Shown: positions 19,555 to 32,800, counted from the stretch's first letter. The stretch: DNA of 64,000 bases from Pyrenophora tritici-repentis (GCF_003171515.1 NC_089399.1:1-64000), one strand, 5' to 3'. A program made the numbers and translations. Notes: a model not told the origin generated them from the sequence alone.

Positions 19555-22500
19555 ATGGGCAGCGACGACAGATACGATAAGGAGCCTAAGATCCCAAAGC
19601 TGACGAAGGAGAATCACGAGAAATGGTTCCGCAATAACAAACTGAAGCTGAAGGGAAAGGGAATCTTCTACACTATCGAAGTCACGAAGCACGCGTACGC
19701 CTGGATTGCACGACATGGAGCTGGCACCTCCACATCAACTGCCAACACCTCTCAAGACCCGGCCGGCACTGTCAACCCTACAGAACAAGCAAGCGTCCTA
19801 GGCCTGACAAGCGACTTCGAACGACTGGGAGGTACATGGAACGCTGAAAAGGCAAAGGAATACGACAAGGATGAGGCTAAGGCACTGTTCTACATCACAA
19901 ACAGTCTCCTTGATGATGACGACGCTCTCGCAGACGAGTACGAGACTGCATCTGCCCTCTGGACCGCACTGAAGGTCAAGTACTCAAAGACTGATCAGTT
20001 GACAGCCAACAACATCATGACCAAGCTTCAGAACTTCACCTGGAAAGACGAGAAGGATGTCGACTACACGTGGGCAAAGCTAAAAGAATACCGCCGCAAG
20101 ATTATTGCAGCTAAGCCTGCTGCCAAGGGACTCTACAATGATGAGGCACTTCTCCAGATCATGCTACGCGCTCTTCCAGAAAGCTACGGATCAGTAATCG
20201 ACTATCTCGATGTCCAGACCTCTCTCACGGTTGACGAAAAGATTGCTGCACTCCGCACGAAGGAGCTGCGACTGAACGACACGGCTGAGCATGCAAATGT
20301 AGCATTCCCGAAGTACCGTCACCCGAATGACCATAGAAGCTCGGACTCCTCGATGCGCGACCGCCCCCGTTCTACATCGCCTGAATTAGGCCCATCCACA
20401 GGATGCCTCCATTGTAAGGGAGAACACTGGGCCCGAGACTGCAAATACAAGGGTGAAATTCAGGAATTCGGAAGAAAACTTCGAGAGAAAGACGAAAGAG
20501 CTGAGAGACGCGCAGCCAAGTCGAAGAGACCTTCTAGAAATGAGAACAAGAAGCGATCTGACAAACCTGTCAAGCCTACAGTCAAGACAACCTCGAGGCG
20601 CAAGCATGGGTACGCAGCCAAGAATCAGGATTCTGACTCTGGAACGGACAATGGCTCCTCAGGCACGGACAGCGAGACCAGCCACGAGTCTACATCCGTG
20701 GAAACAGAATGTACGCAACACTGCCATATCTCTGCGGAACAAGCTAGTAAAAGCACACCGGCGAACTGGATTGCTGATACTGGTGCTTCATCACACATGA
20801 CTGACAAGAGAAACCTGTTTAGAGGACCGCTAAAGCGCACGCCGCTCACCACTATCCAGGTTGGGGGAGGATTTCTTCATTCTACCCAACGTGGTACTGT
20901 TATGATGAAGGCACTGGATGGGACAACAGGATTACTCCGAAAGGTTCTCTACGTACCTAAGCTCGGCGTGAATCTAATCGCAGCAAGACGGTTGTGTAGG
21001 GAGGGACTTCAAGGCATTTTTGATGACAAGAACATGTATTTTAAGGACAAATCAAGAATCGCAGTACAAGCAGCACAGAAGGACGGTCTGTACATCGTAA
21101 GCCACATTGCAAGCAAGTACTCAGGAAAGGCGTTTATTGCAGGCAAGACTCGGACCGACAGCAACGATCAAAGCACTGCGGAGGAAAGTCAGGAGACACA
21201 ACCCGAGACACAATCCGACCAGGACCCAGACGAATCCGAAGAAGACAAGTCCACGAAGAAAGATCGCCGGAACTACAGGCTAATGCACAGACGGTTTGCT
21301 CACTACGGCCCAGCAATGCTACGAAACCTGTATAAGGTAACGACAATTGAAAAGATTAAAGTACCCCCAGCCCACAGGCGCTTCTGTGACCCATGCCTTA
21401 AAGGCAAGATGAGGAATAAGATGAACAAAATCCTAGCAGAACACAAAAAGGAGGTACTAGCACTAGTATCTCTTGACTTAGCTGGACCGTTCCCTACATC
21501 ACTCCGCGGAAATAACTACCTTATGCAAATAATCTGCAACCACTCCCGAAAGAACTGGTCGATACCACTGAAAACCAAGGACCAGGCTATCCTAGAGCTA
21601 CGCAGATGGAAGGCAAAGGTAGAGCTCCAGACTGGGAAGAAGGTGAAGGCCTGCAGATCAGACAATGCGCCAGAACTAAAGCTTGTGATAAACCAGTGGG
21701 AAACTGAAGACGGGGTTCAGGCCGACTACACCGTAATTGCGAGCTCGAATCAAAATGGACCAGTGGAGCGAAGCATCCAGACTGCCGAACACGCAATGAG
21801 GGCAATGCTCGATGATGCACAACTTCCTATTGAGTTCTGGGACGAGGCCGCTGAGGCTGACGCCTACATCCGCAATAGACTGCCAACAGGACCGCTGGTC
21901 GAGGGAAAACCCACGTCTCCAGAGCAGGTATTCTCAGGGAAACGCCCAGGCGTAGACCACGTACGAGTCTGGGGGAGCAAGTGTTACACCTATCTCAATC
22001 CAAAGACGCTGCCAGCGAAAGGGAGATTAGACAAGTTAGTGCACCGTGGTCGAGCAGGCGTCTTTATGGGATATTCTGAAACTACAGACAAGCAGTTCAA
22101 AGTCTACTCTCCTGACCTTGGATATACGCATAGAGTTAGCGTCATCCAAACTAATGAGAAGGTGCCAGGGGGAAAGATAGACCTGAACTTGAGAGTCAAA
22201 TCAGGTCCAATGGGCACATCTAATGAGCTCATCCCACGGAAAGCCAGAGGAAGACCAAAGAAGAACCTAAATCAACTAACTAAACCCGACGCCCTGGATG
22301 TTGATATTGAACTGCCGCCATCATCGCCGCCATTGCCGCCGCCATCATCGCCGCCACCATCGCCGCCATCACCGCCGCCACCATCGCCGCCTACGCCAGC
22401 ACCTGCGCACCCATCACCTACCATCACTCCACCCGCGCCAACAGTAGAGGATGAGAGCGAAGAAATGGAGGTAGACGAAGTTACCAACCCAGTAGCAGCC

Positions 22501-24380
22501 GAACCATCAGCTAGGTATCACTTCAGGACTCGGACCCAAAAGAGAAAGCGAGATACATTTGACGACATGGAGGATGAACATCGCCAAGCCAAAATTGTCA
22601 AAGCTATGCTAGCTGTCCTACGAGAGAGCCGAGCTGACGAAGACCCCACAACTGAAATACCGACATCTACGCACCACCATGAAGAGTCTGCACACGAGAC
22701 GATTGTTAAAGCCTTCTATACGGTGATTGTAAGTGGAAACCTCGATGTCACGGGACGAGCAGAACTTAGCGGCAAAGCTTTCGCAGCAACAGAAGTTAAA
22801 GGCATTAGAATCCCTCAGACCTATAAACAAGCTATAAGCGACCCAGAGAACGCACTGAAGTGGAAAGAGGCAATTGAGGAAGAGATCAGGACTCTTGTGG
22901 GGAACGGAACTTGGGAAGAGCTTATTCCACCCCAGGGTGCAAACCTCGTCACCACAAAATGGGTGTTTACTGTCAAGCTTAAAGTTGATGGTACGATTGA
23001 GAGGTTCAAGGCCAGACTTGTTGCTCGAGGGTTTAGTCAACAACACGGGATTGACTACACCGAGACTTTCGCCCCGACAGTACGAATGGACACCTTAAGG
23101 TTATTCCTTGCTACTGTTGCCAAACAGGGCATGGAATGCTGGCAGTGGACATCAAGAACGCATTCACTGAGTCATACTTAAAAGAAGACATCTACCTCAC
23201 AACACCAGCTGGGGTAAAAGTTAAGAAAGGCAACGTTCTGAAGGTTTTGAGGAGTCTTTACGGACTTAAGCAAGCTGGACGAGATTGGAACCTGCTACTT
23301 AAGGGGTTCTTAACTGAGATCGGTTTTACACAGAGCCTTGCAGACCCCTGCCTATTCACGCATAAAGGCAGAGGTATTTCACTACTGGTTTATGTTGACG
23401 ACATTGCTGCTGCCGCGAAACTCACTTCAGACCTAGCCTGGTTCGACGAAATGCTCCTTACGAGATTCAACTCCAAGAACCTGGGGGAGATTCGAAAGAT
23501 CCTTGGAGTTAGAGTCACCCGCGATAGAGCTAACAAAGCTATTTACCTCGATCAACAGCAGTACCTAGAGACAGTCCTAGATAAGTACGGTATCACCTCA
23601 GCAAAGTACAAGTCAAAGAAGATCCCTGCTGCAGACTACGAACACCTAAAGCCTGCTACTCCTGAAGACGCCAGAATCGACTCCACACAATATTCACAGA
23701 TTATTGGAAGCTTGATGTACGCAATGGTATTCACGAGACCAGACATTGCCTTTGTACTTGGACGACTAGCCCAGTACATGAGAGACCCTGTAGAGATGCA
23801 CGGGACTGCGTTAAAGAATCTAATGAGATATCTACGGTCAACAGTAAAGCAGAAGATTCGCTTCGGTCCAGGAGGAGATCACCAAAACGAGTTTGGGATC
23901 TACACCGACGCTGACTGGGCAAGCGATAAGACAGACCGGAAGAGCATGTCTGGGGGAGTCGGAATGTTCTATGGAGGACCATTCTCTTGGGCAGCAAAGA
24001 AGCAGAAGTCAGTGGCAACCTCAAGTGCTGAGTCTGAGTACATCTCACAAGCCATGTACGCCAAGCAGGGACAGTGGGCAGCTCAAGTACTCAGAGATCT
24101 CGGCCTGCACCAATACGTCAATGAGAACGGTATCACAGTCCAGATGTACGGTGACAATCAGGGAGCGATTGCACTGGTGAAGAATCCGCATCTGCACGAA
24201 CGTTCTAAGCACATTGACATCTGCTACCACTTCATTAGAGACCTAGCTGAGCAGAAGAAGCTCCAGATTTCTTATATTCCGACTGACGAGATGGTTGCCG
24301 ACGGAATGACTAAGCCACTGCAGAGAGTTGCTTTCGAAAGGTTTAAGAAGATGCTGGGAGTTATTGATGAAGGGCACTAG
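19555..24380 (+). pseudogene. Copia Gag-Pol polyprotein, copy A, one frameshift
   Basis: Starts at the same ATG as copy B (GSDDRYDKEPKIP N-terminus). The frame also runs upstream to 19081 through the leader repeats because copy A lacks one C that copy B has (about 19478), so that extension should not be taken as protein. One G is missing at about 23147 (GCAGTGGAC against GCAGTGGGAC in copy B), which shifts the frame within RT before YVDD and ends the first part at 23181. The rest (RT palm, RNase H) continues in another frame to 24380. Domain order is as in copy B. Without the RT active site this copy should not be autonomous. Confidence 0.92.
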
Positions 24381-24651
24381 AACAAGTCACGTAAGGCCTG
24401 TGGGGGAGTGTTGAGAATACAGTCCGTAAGTGACTTGGTGGTATCAAGCGGAGGAGTAGTCACATGATTGGTGACACGTGCAGGTGGGTCCTAGCGGGGA
24501 GCTTGGACGCAGCTGCACGCAACACGGATCTACGAACGTGTGAATAGCTCCTTAGTCAATACAATACGAGTCGTACCACCACTACCGTTGTGCCTTAGAG
24601 AGCGCTCTATTAGGTAGTCATACTACTACTAATAGTGCCAGCTTCTCAATA

Positions 24652-26697
24652 CTTCTCTTATTTCTTCTCTTTTCTTTTCTCTCCTCCTCTCTTTCACTTC
24701 CTTTTTTACTCTTTCTTTTCTTCTACTCTCTCTACTTCTCTTATTTCTCATCTTCTTTTTTTCTTTCTTATTATCCCTTTTTTACCTCTTTCTCTCCTAA
24801 CTCCCTTTCTTCTTTCTTCCCTTCTACTTCTCTTTCTCCATCCTTCTCTCTCTATATCTCTATTACTCTTACTCTCTTACCCTTTCTATTATACTTACTA
24901 ACACTATTCTTAATACCTCTACCCTTACTATTACCTCTATTCTTTCTCTTACTTATAATCTTATCTCTCTCTCTATTCTTCTTATCTTCTTCTCCCTCTC
25001 TTACCCCTCTATCTTTTCTTCTCCTAATTTTCTTCTCCTAATTTTCTTCTCCTCTTCTCTACTTTATCTCTACTTTATCTCTACTTCATACCATCTTCTT
25101 TTATACTTTTCTTATTTCCTCTTCCCTAACTCTATTCTTTTTTACTCTCCCCTACTCTTATATTTCTTCTTCCTTTTATCTTCTACTTATTAAACTTCTT
25201 CTCTCTACTCTTCTACCTATTTCTCTCTTTTCTTTTCTACTATTATCTTCTTTCTACTTTCCACCTATTACCTCTTCCTATTCTTTTCTCTACTGTCCCC
25301 TTCTTTCTCTTTTCTATCTTCTCTCTCTTCTACTTCTTCCCTTTTTGTACTTTACTCTTTTTTCCACCATCTTCTTTTATTCTCTCAACTTCTTTTCCTT
25401 CCTCTCTCTACTATTCTACTTTTATCTTTTTACTCTTTTAATTTCCTACTCTTTTAATTTCTTACTCTACTACTCTTCTATTTATCTCTTTTTATTTTTT
25501 TACCTCCTACTCTTATACTTACTATTTCTTTTTTTTCCTATATTACTTCCTATTATTATTATTCTACTCCCTACTACTCATATCCCTTTCTAATTAATCT
25601 TTTTTCCACTCTAAATCCCTACTCAAATCTTGCCTTTATTATCTTACTTTTTCTATTTCTCTTCTTATTACTTTATCTATCTTTACTTTTTCTCCAACCC
25701 TTACCCTTCTCTTCTTCTTAAACCCTAACCCTTCTCTTCTTTCTAAACTTCTATTCTTTTTACTCTCCCTCTCTCCCTCACTCTCCTTTCTCTTGTTCTT
25801 TTTACTCTCTTTTCTTATCTCTTTTAATTTCTTTAACCTTACTTCTACTCTACCCTTTTGATCTCTTTCTCTTCTCTTTTATCTTTCTGTCCTCTATTCT
25901 TTTTCTCTACTATCTTCTCCTTAATTTATTCTTTATACATACTGCACTTCTACTCCTTCTCCTTACTCTCGTCTCTCTACTTTTCTATACTTACTTTCTA
26001 CTTTCTAATTCTCTTTTCTCTTCTTTCTACTTTTTACATTTCTCCCTTTCTCTTTATTTTCTTCTTCTTTTCTTACCCCTTTATAATGTCTTTCTTATTT
26101 TTTTTATTTTTCTCTTCTATTTCTCTCTCCTTATCACCGTTACTCTTATTCTTACTATTCGCTTTACTCTTACACTTACTGATACTATTGTTACTACCTT
26201 TACTCCTACTCTTTCTCTTACTTTTACGCTTACTTCTACTCTTACCTTCTTCTTTCTCTCTTAATAATCTACTTTTATTTCCTCTCTCTTCTCTTCTCTT
26301 TGTCTTTTTTTTTCTTTTAATATACCTCTTTCCTTATCTACTTTATCTTAATTTCTAACGATCTTCTTTTATACTCCTCTCGTTTTATTTACCTCCTTCT
26401 CTTCTTTCTAACCCCCCTATACTTCTTCTATTTTCTTTTTCTTCTTTACTTCTCTTTACTTTTATATTTCTTCTTTCTTTTATCTTATACTTGTTAAACT
26501 TCTTCTCTCTACTCTACCCTCTCCTCTACCCTTTTTGTGATACCTTACGGACCCACCCGCCACCCGCCACCCCCTCTACCCTCTCCTCTACCCTCTCCTC
26601 TACCCTTTTTATAAAACCTTACAGCTTACTCTTACTCTCTCTCTGTTCTTTCTCTACTCTCTACTCTTATACTTTACCCTCTGCGCCCCCTAAACCT
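24652..26697. repeat. Second copy of the CT-rich subtelomeric DNA
   Basis: About 2 kb of C/T-rich sequence that follows the order of words at about 370-1770, for example CTCCTCTCTTTCACTTCCT, the ACCATCTTCTTTTATACT stretch, and CCCTCTCCTCTACCCTTTTTGTGATACCTTAC near the proximal end. It shows that an old chromosome-end module now lies about 25 kb inside. The 1800-6850 part of the distal block has no visible counterpart here; the LINE starts at that point. No gene seen. Confidence 0.75.
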
Positions 26698-26777
26698 ATT
26701 ATTATTATTATTATTATATTTCCATTAGAGTCCTGTATCAGTCGGTGACTATGTAGGACTTTGGCTAAGCCGTTCTA
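26698..26777 (-). repeat. Inverted copy of the LINE 3' terminus at its 5' end
   Basis: (ATT)n followed by TCCATTAGAGTCCT...GACTATGTAGGACTTTGGC...CCGTTCTA is the reverse complement, with a few mismatches, of 39061-39140. The LINE is thus flanked by inverted repeats of about 80 bp. It is either a separate short insertion of opposite orientation or a rearranged 5' end of the same insertion. Confidence 0.85.
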
Positions 26778-26972
26778 TGTATGTTGTTCAATATGGAGTT
26801 TCTATAGGTCTTGTACAATTTGGAGGATAGTTGCGTAGTCCAATTTCCGAGCTAGTCTTCCGTTGGCGCGGGTGCTAAAGAGCAGTGTGGTGAACAGAAA
26901 GAGATGTAACAGCGAGCTCTTTGCGAAAAGAAATATTGTTTGTAGTTTTATACAGTGTCTGTCTGTTGTTTT

Positions 26973-27300
26973 GTGTAGGCGTCTGTATATAGGGATCTAC
27001 AAGAGAGAGAATAGATCTATACATCTAGTGCCTGGTCGATGTTTTGCTCGTGCGTGTGCTAGTGAAAGCAGGTGCTGGAGCGGTTCGGTATATGGGGTCG
27101 GTATATCGAGTCGGTTTAGGGCGTTCGGTAGAGAGGGCGTTTGGTGTAGGCGTCTGTATATAGGGATCTACAAGAGAGATAATAGATCTATACATCTAGT
27201 GCCTGGTCGGTGTTTTGCTCGTGCGTGTGCTGGTGACAGCAGGTGCTGGAGCGGTTCGGTATATGGGGTCGGTATATCGAGTTGGTTTAGGGCGTTCGGG
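26973..27300 (+). repeat. Direct repeat of about 156 bp in the LINE 5' region
   Basis: GTGTAGGCGTCTGTATATAGGG starts at 26973 and again at 27144; both copies run on to GTTTAGGGCGTTCGG with about five differences. The repeat resembles the promoter monomers in the 5' UTR of some LINEs. The 148-aa frame across it (26863-27309) merely repeats itself and is not called as a gene. From 27301 to 27731 the 5' region holds no recognisable feature. Confidence 0.8.
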
Positions 27301-27731
27301 TATAGGTAGCATCTAGATATATAGGCCTATTACTTTGCAGCAATAGAGATATATACCTAAGGAAGAGCCGTTGCTCTGTCGGTTTCGTAGAGGGTGCCTT
27401 CGATCGAACATCTAAAATCAGTTGGCGCACGGGCCATTTGCAGAGATTTCTCTCAACTAAGGCCAGGTAACAACTCTGTCAAAGTTGCAGCGGCCAGCGC
27501 GCCCGCCACAACGCCTGCACGCAAAAGCAGACGTTGGAAACTGATTCTAGGAAGGCATTTCAATGGAATTGAGATGAAAAAAGGGTAATCCAGGACCTTT
27601 TTGTCATCTCGAAAAGTTGGTGTTCGATGGAGTAAGAAGAGTAAAATAGCAAGGCTTTCACTACTTTCACACCGGTACGGCTAGAAGAACTAGGTATCCT
27701 TCTAGTGTAAAGTAGCAACAACAGAACAAAA

Positions 27732-29150
27732 ATGCCGCCAGACAGCGACAATATCATAGTGCAGATCCCAGAGGCAAGCGGAAACAGCACTAATACCGCA
27801 ATCTATCTCGAAAATGATATCCAAATGGGTATAGAAGAGGACCAGACACCAGCGACCCCAACCCAAACTCAACCTAACCCACCTGAACGACTAGTCCCAA
27901 TCATGAACAAACGACCAGCCCTCTTCTCTCCTGTATACGACAGAACAGGAAGAAATCCATTCCAAAAGAATGACTCTGACAAACCAACTGCAAAAGATCC
28001 AGAACAGGCAATCCAATGGGCTAGAAACCTGATCCTCCAAGCCTCTATTATGACCAACTCATATGAAGAGCAAAACAAGCTACTCGAACTACTAGACGTA
28101 TTTAGAGACTACACGGAAAAAGGGAGAGTTACAAACCAGATCTCGGACAAACTATCTGCCAAGCTCGCCTTCCACTCAGCTACTCTAGCAAACGCTTCAG
28201 AAAAAGCAGCAAAGACATTAAAGAAGGCAACAGCCACAGTAGCTGGTCAAAACAACCAAACAGTAGCAGTAGCAACAACGACAACAAACACAAATGCTCC
28301 CCAATCATACGCAACAATTGCAGCTCAACCATCAAAGAACGCCACTTGGACGACTGTAGCCCCAAAGAAAAAGCCAACGCCTAAGAAACTAATTACGCAC
28401 TACCAAATAGTTGCAACACTAGAGGAAAACCAAACCATCAACCCGCTCCAAGCACGAAACAAAATCAACGAGGCATTCCAAAAAGCTGGCATTGCAGGAC
28501 CTGTTATCCAACTAGCAGCTCTTAGTAAGAGAAACAATCTCATACTTACTACTACAAGCGGATACTCTGGAGAATTCCTTCTCCAGCAATCCAACATCTG
28601 GATGGATCTCTTTAACATCAAACACGCTCAACCACTAGAATCTTGGACAAAAGTCATAGTCCACAACGTCCCTACAACCTTTGAAGGAGCAGACACGCTA
28701 GAAATCCTTCAAACTGAAATCCCTACATACAACAAAGGACTACAAATAGTTGGTAACTCCTACTGGCTTACAAAAGACTGGAAGAACAAGCAAAACAGCT
28801 CTATTGTTATTGCTTTTAAAACAGAAGCTGAAGCAAAGAAACTAGGAGCGAGGATCATTATCCTTGGAGAGAGCCTCCGTACTGAAAAGTACAGAAGTAT
28901 TCCAGCTACTACCCAATGCGACAACTGCCAAGGCTTTGGCCATACAAAGCTTAAATGCCGGAACCAAACAGCATGCCAGCTATGTGCGGGGACCCACCCT
29001 ACATCGCAGCATAAATGCTCCACCTGCACGACAAGTGGGAAGCCTTGTATCCATACACTCCCAAAATGCTCAAACTGCAAAGAACCTCACTTTGCTAATA
29101 GCAGAGACTGTGAAGTCCTCGCAGCTATAACAAACAAGGAGAACTGTTGA
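27732..29150 (+). CDS. LINE ORF1: Gag-like nucleic-acid-binding protein
   Basis: 472 aa. It begins MPPDSDNIIV after an AACAAAA context. The first 200 residues are low-complexity and Thr/Asn/Ala-rich, about 215-370 looks like an RNA-binding fold, and the C-terminus has three Cys/His knuckles: a standard CX2CX4HX4C (CDNCQGFGHTKLKC), then CQLC-H-C and CSNC-H-C. Such proteins coat LINE RNA in cytoplasmic particles. The stop shown lies within the LTR of the inserted Copia; without that insertion the frame would run a few codons past 34980 and end in a TAG that overlaps the ORF2 start ATG (ATGTTAG). Confidence 0.88.
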   Translation: MPPDSDNIIVQIPEASGNSTNTAIYLENDIQMGIEEDQTPATPTQTQPNPPERLVPIMNKRPALFSPVYDRTGRNPFQKNDSDKPTAKDPEQAIQWARNLILQASIMTNSYEEQNKLLELLDVFRDYTEKGRVTNQISDKLSAKLAFHSATLANASEKAAKTLKKATATVAGQNNQTVAVATTTTNTNAPQSYATIAAQPSKNATWTTVAPKKKPTPKKLITHYQIVATLEENQTINPLQARNKINEAFQKAGIAGPVIQLAALSKRNNLILTTTSGYSGEFLLQQSNIWMDLFNIKHAQPLESWTKVIVHNVPTTFEGADTLEILQTEIPTYNKGLQIVGNSYWLTKDWKNKQNSSIVIAFKTEAEAKKLGARIIILGESLRTEKYRSIPATTQCDNCQGFGHTKLKCRNQTACQLCAGTHPTSQHKCSTCTTSGKPCIHTLPKCSNCKEPHFANSRDCEVLAAITNKENC

Positions 29151-29387
29151 GAATACAGTCCGTAAGTGACTTGGTGGTATCAAGCGGAGGAGTAGTCACA
29201 TGATTGGTGACACGTGCAGGTGGGTCCTAGCGGGGAGCTTGGACGCAGCTGCACGCAACACGGATCTACGAACGTGTGAATAGCTCCTTAGTCAATACAA
29301 TACGAGTCGTACCACCACTACCGTTGTGCCTTAGAGAGCGCTCTATTAGGTAGTCATACTACTACTAATAGTGCCAGCTTCTCAATA

Positions 29388-29399
29388 GGTTATGAGCCC
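29388..29399 (+). promoter_or_regulatory. Primer-binding site matching initiator tRNA-Met anticodon arm
   Basis: GGTTATGAGCCC directly follows the 5' LTR. It is the complement of GGGCTCATAACC, the conserved anticodon stem-loop of eukaryotic initiator tRNA-Met (CAT anticodon). Drosophila copia and several fungal elements prime from such an internal half-tRNA and not from the tRNA 3' end. The same site occurs in copy A (19067-19078) and in Copia family 2 (53888-53899, minus strand). Confidence 0.7.
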
Positions 29400-29461
29400 G
29401 GTTGCTCGGTGCTCTACGGTTCGGCGACCCACCAGATCAAGGTGATCTGAAGCCACGAAAG

Positions 29462-29732
29462 TCGAGACGAGCTTCTCGCACACGGAAGACGAGACGAGCT
29501 TCTCGCACACGGAAGACGAGACGAGCTTCTCGCATACGAAAGACGAGACGGGCTTCTCGCACACGGAAGACGAGACGAGCTTCTCGCATACGAAAGACGA
29601 GACGGGCTTCTCGCATACGAAAGACGAGACGGGCTTCTCGCACACGGAAGACGAGACGAGCTTCTCGCATACGAAAGACGAGACGGGCTTCTCGCACACG
29701 GAAGACGAGACGAGCTTCTCACACACCGAAAA
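29462..29732 (+). repeat. 27-bp tandem repeat in Copia leader (copy B)
   Basis: Same ten-unit array as in copy A, located between the primer site and the gag ATG. In this copy an extra C after the array (about 29803-29807) puts the repeats out of frame with gag, which supports a non-coding leader role such as packaging or translation control. Confidence 0.85.
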
Positions 29733-29876
29733 CGAGCATACGGTTCCAGCTAGAGAAAGCTGAAGGGCGCAGACGCCAAAACGTTTACAAACCCACTAAA
29801 CACCCCCTACACCTCGAAACCACACACAACTACGGCATTTGACGCGTCACAGACAGTCAAAAGCACAACCGCGAAG

Positions 29877-32800
29877 ATGGGCAGCGACGACAGATACGAT
29901 AAGGAGCCTAAGATCCCAAAGCTGACGAAGGAGAATCACGAGAAATGGTTCCGCAATAACAAACTGAAGCTGAAGGGAAAGGGAATCTTCTACACTATCG
30001 AAGTCACGAAGCACGCGTACGCCTGGATTGCACGACATGGAGCTGGCACCTCCACATCAACTGCCAACACCTCTCAAGACCCGGCCGGCACTGTCAACCC
30101 TACAGAACAAGCAAGCGTCCTAGGCCTGACAAGCGACTTCGAACGACTGGGAGGTACATGGAACGCTGAAAAGGCAAAGGAATACGACAAGGATGAGGCT
30201 AAGGCACTGTTCTACATCACAAACAGTCTCCTTGATGATGACGACGCTCTCGCAGACGAGTACGAGACTGCATCTGCCCTCTGGACCGCACTGAAGGTCA
30301 AGTACTCAAAGACTGATCAGTTGACAGCCAACAACATCATGACCAAGCTTCAGAACTTCACCTGGAAAGACGAGAAGGATGTCGACTACACGTGGGCAAA
30401 GCTAAAAGAATACCGCCGCAAGATTATTGCAGCTAAGCCTGCTGCCAAGGGACTCTACAATGATGAGGCACTTCTCCAGATCATGCTACGCGCTCTTCCA
30501 GAAAGCTACGGATCAGTAATCGACTATCTCGATGTCCAGACCTCTCTCACGGTTGACGAAAAGATTGCTGCACTCCGCACGAAGGAGCTGCGACTGAACG
30601 ACACGGCTGAGCATGCAAATGTAGCATTCCCGAAGTACCGTCACCCGAATGACCATAGAAGCTCGGACTCCTCGATGCGCGACCGCCCCCGTTCTACATC
30701 GCCTGAATTAGGCCCATCCACAGGATGCCTCCATTGTAAGGGAGAACACTGGGCCCGAGACTGCAAATACAAGGGTGAAATTCAGGAATTCGGAAGAAAA
30801 CTTCGAGAGAAAGACGAAAGAGCTGAGAGACGCGCAGCCAAGTCGAAGAGACCTTCTAGAAATGAGAACAAGAAGCGATCTGACAAACCTGTCAAGCCTA
30901 CAGTCAAGACAACCTCGAGGCGCAAGCATGGGTACGCAGCCAAGAATCAGGATTCTGACTCTGGAACGGACAATGGCTCCTCAGGCACGGACAGCGAGAC
31001 CAGCCACGAGTCTACATCCGTGGAAACAGAATGTACGCAACACTGCCATATCTCTGCGGAACAAGCTAGTAAAAGCACACCGGCGAACTGGATTGCTGAT
31101 ACTGGTGCTTCATCACACATGACTGACAAGAGAAACCTGTTTAGAGGACCGCTAAAGCGCACGCCGCTCACCACTATCCAGGTTGGGGGAGGATTTCTTC
31201 ATTCTACCCAACGTGGTACTGTTATGATGAAGGCACTGGATGGGACAACAGGATTACTCCGAAAGGTTCTCTACGTACCTAAGCTCGGCGTGAATCTAAT
31301 CGCAGCAAGACGGTTGTGTAGGGAGGGACTTCAAGGCATTTTTGATGACAAGAACATGTATTTTAAGGACAAATCAAGAATCGCAGTACAAGCAGCACAG
31401 AAGGACGGTCTGTACATCGTAAGCCACATTGCAAGCAAGTACTCAGGAAAGGCGTTTATTGCAGGCAAGACTCGGACCGACAGCAACGATCAAAGCACTG
31501 CGGAGGAAAGTCAGGAGACACAACCCGAGACACAATCCGACCAGGACCCAGACGAATCCGAAGAAGACAAGTCCACGAAGAAAGATCGCCGGAACTACAG
31601 GCTAATGCACAGACGGTTTGCTCACTACGGCCCAGCAATGCTACGAAACCTGTATAAGGTAACGACAATTGAAAAGATTAAAGTACCCCCAGCCCACAGG
31701 CGCTTCTGTGACCCATGCCTTAAAGGCAAGATGAGGAATAAGATGAACAAAATCCTAGCAGAACACAAAAAGGAGGTACTAGCACTAGTATCTCTTGACT
31801 TAGCTGGACCGTTCCCTACATCACTCCGCGGAAATAACTACCTTATGCAAATAATCTGCAACCACTCCCGAAAGAACTGGTCGATACCACTGAAAACCAA
31901 GGACCAGGCTATCCTAGAGCTACGCAGATGGAAGGCAAAGGTAGAGCTCCAGACTGGGAAGAAGGTGAAGGCCTGCAGATCAGACAATGCGCCAGAACTA
32001 AAGCTTGTGATAAACCAGTGGGAAACTGAAGACGGGGTTCAGGCCGACTACACCGTAATTGCGAGCTCGAATCAAAATGGACCAGTGGAGCGAAGCATCC
32101 AGACTGCCGAACACGCAATGAGGGCAATGCTCGATGATGCACAACTTCCTATTGAGTTCTGGGACGAGGCCGCTGAGGCTGACGCCTACATCCGCAATAG
32201 ACTGCCAACAGGACCGCTGGTCGAGGGAAAACCCACGTCTCCAGAGCAGGTATTCTCAGGGAAACGCCCAGGCGTAGACCACGTACGAGTCTGGGGGAGC
32301 AAGTGTTACACCTATCTCAATCCAAAGACGCTGCCAGCGAAAGGGAGATTAGACAAGTTAGTGCACCGTGGTCGAGCAGGCGTCTTTATGGGATATTCTG
32401 AAACTACAGACAAGCAGTTCAAAGTCTACTCTCCTGACCTTGGATATACGCATAGAGTTAGCGTCATCCAAACTAATGAGAAGGTGCCAGGGGGAAAGAT
32501 AGACCTGAACTTGAGAGTCAAATCAGGTCCAATGGGCACATCTAATGAGCTCATCCCACGGAAAGCCAGAGGAAGACCAAAGAAGAACCTAAATCAACTA
32601 ACTAAACCCGACGCCCTGGATGTTGATATTGAACTGCCGCCATCATCGCCGCCATTGCCGCCGCCATCATCGCCGCCACCATCGCCGCCATCACCGCCGC
32701 CACCATCGCCGCCTACGCCAGCACCTGCGCACCCATCACCTACCATCACTCCACCCGCGCCAACAGTAGAGGATGAGAGCGAAGAAATGGAGGTAGACGA

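Larger units (their letters stand above)
19048..24651 (+). mobile_element. Copia family 1, copy A (5'-truncated)
   Basis: The 3' LTR is complete (24409-24651, 243 bp, starts TGTTGAGAA, ends TTCTCAATA). Of the 5' LTR only the last 19 bases remain (19048-19066), followed by the primer site GGTTATGAGCCC (19067-19078). The interior is almost identical to copy B; I saw only a few single-base differences and two one-base indels. Left flank is TLH1 upstream DNA, right flank is CT-rich subtelomere, and no target duplication is possible. The element may mark a recombination junction between chromosome ends. Confidence 0.9.

Noticed and set aside
24409..24651. Additional solo LTR
   Set aside because: It is the 3' LTR of Copia copy A, preceded by its polypurine tract and Pol stop.
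26863..27309. 148-codon frame in the LINE 5' region
   Set aside because: It spans the direct repeat and simply repeats its own sequence; no domain, and ORF1 has a better start further on.
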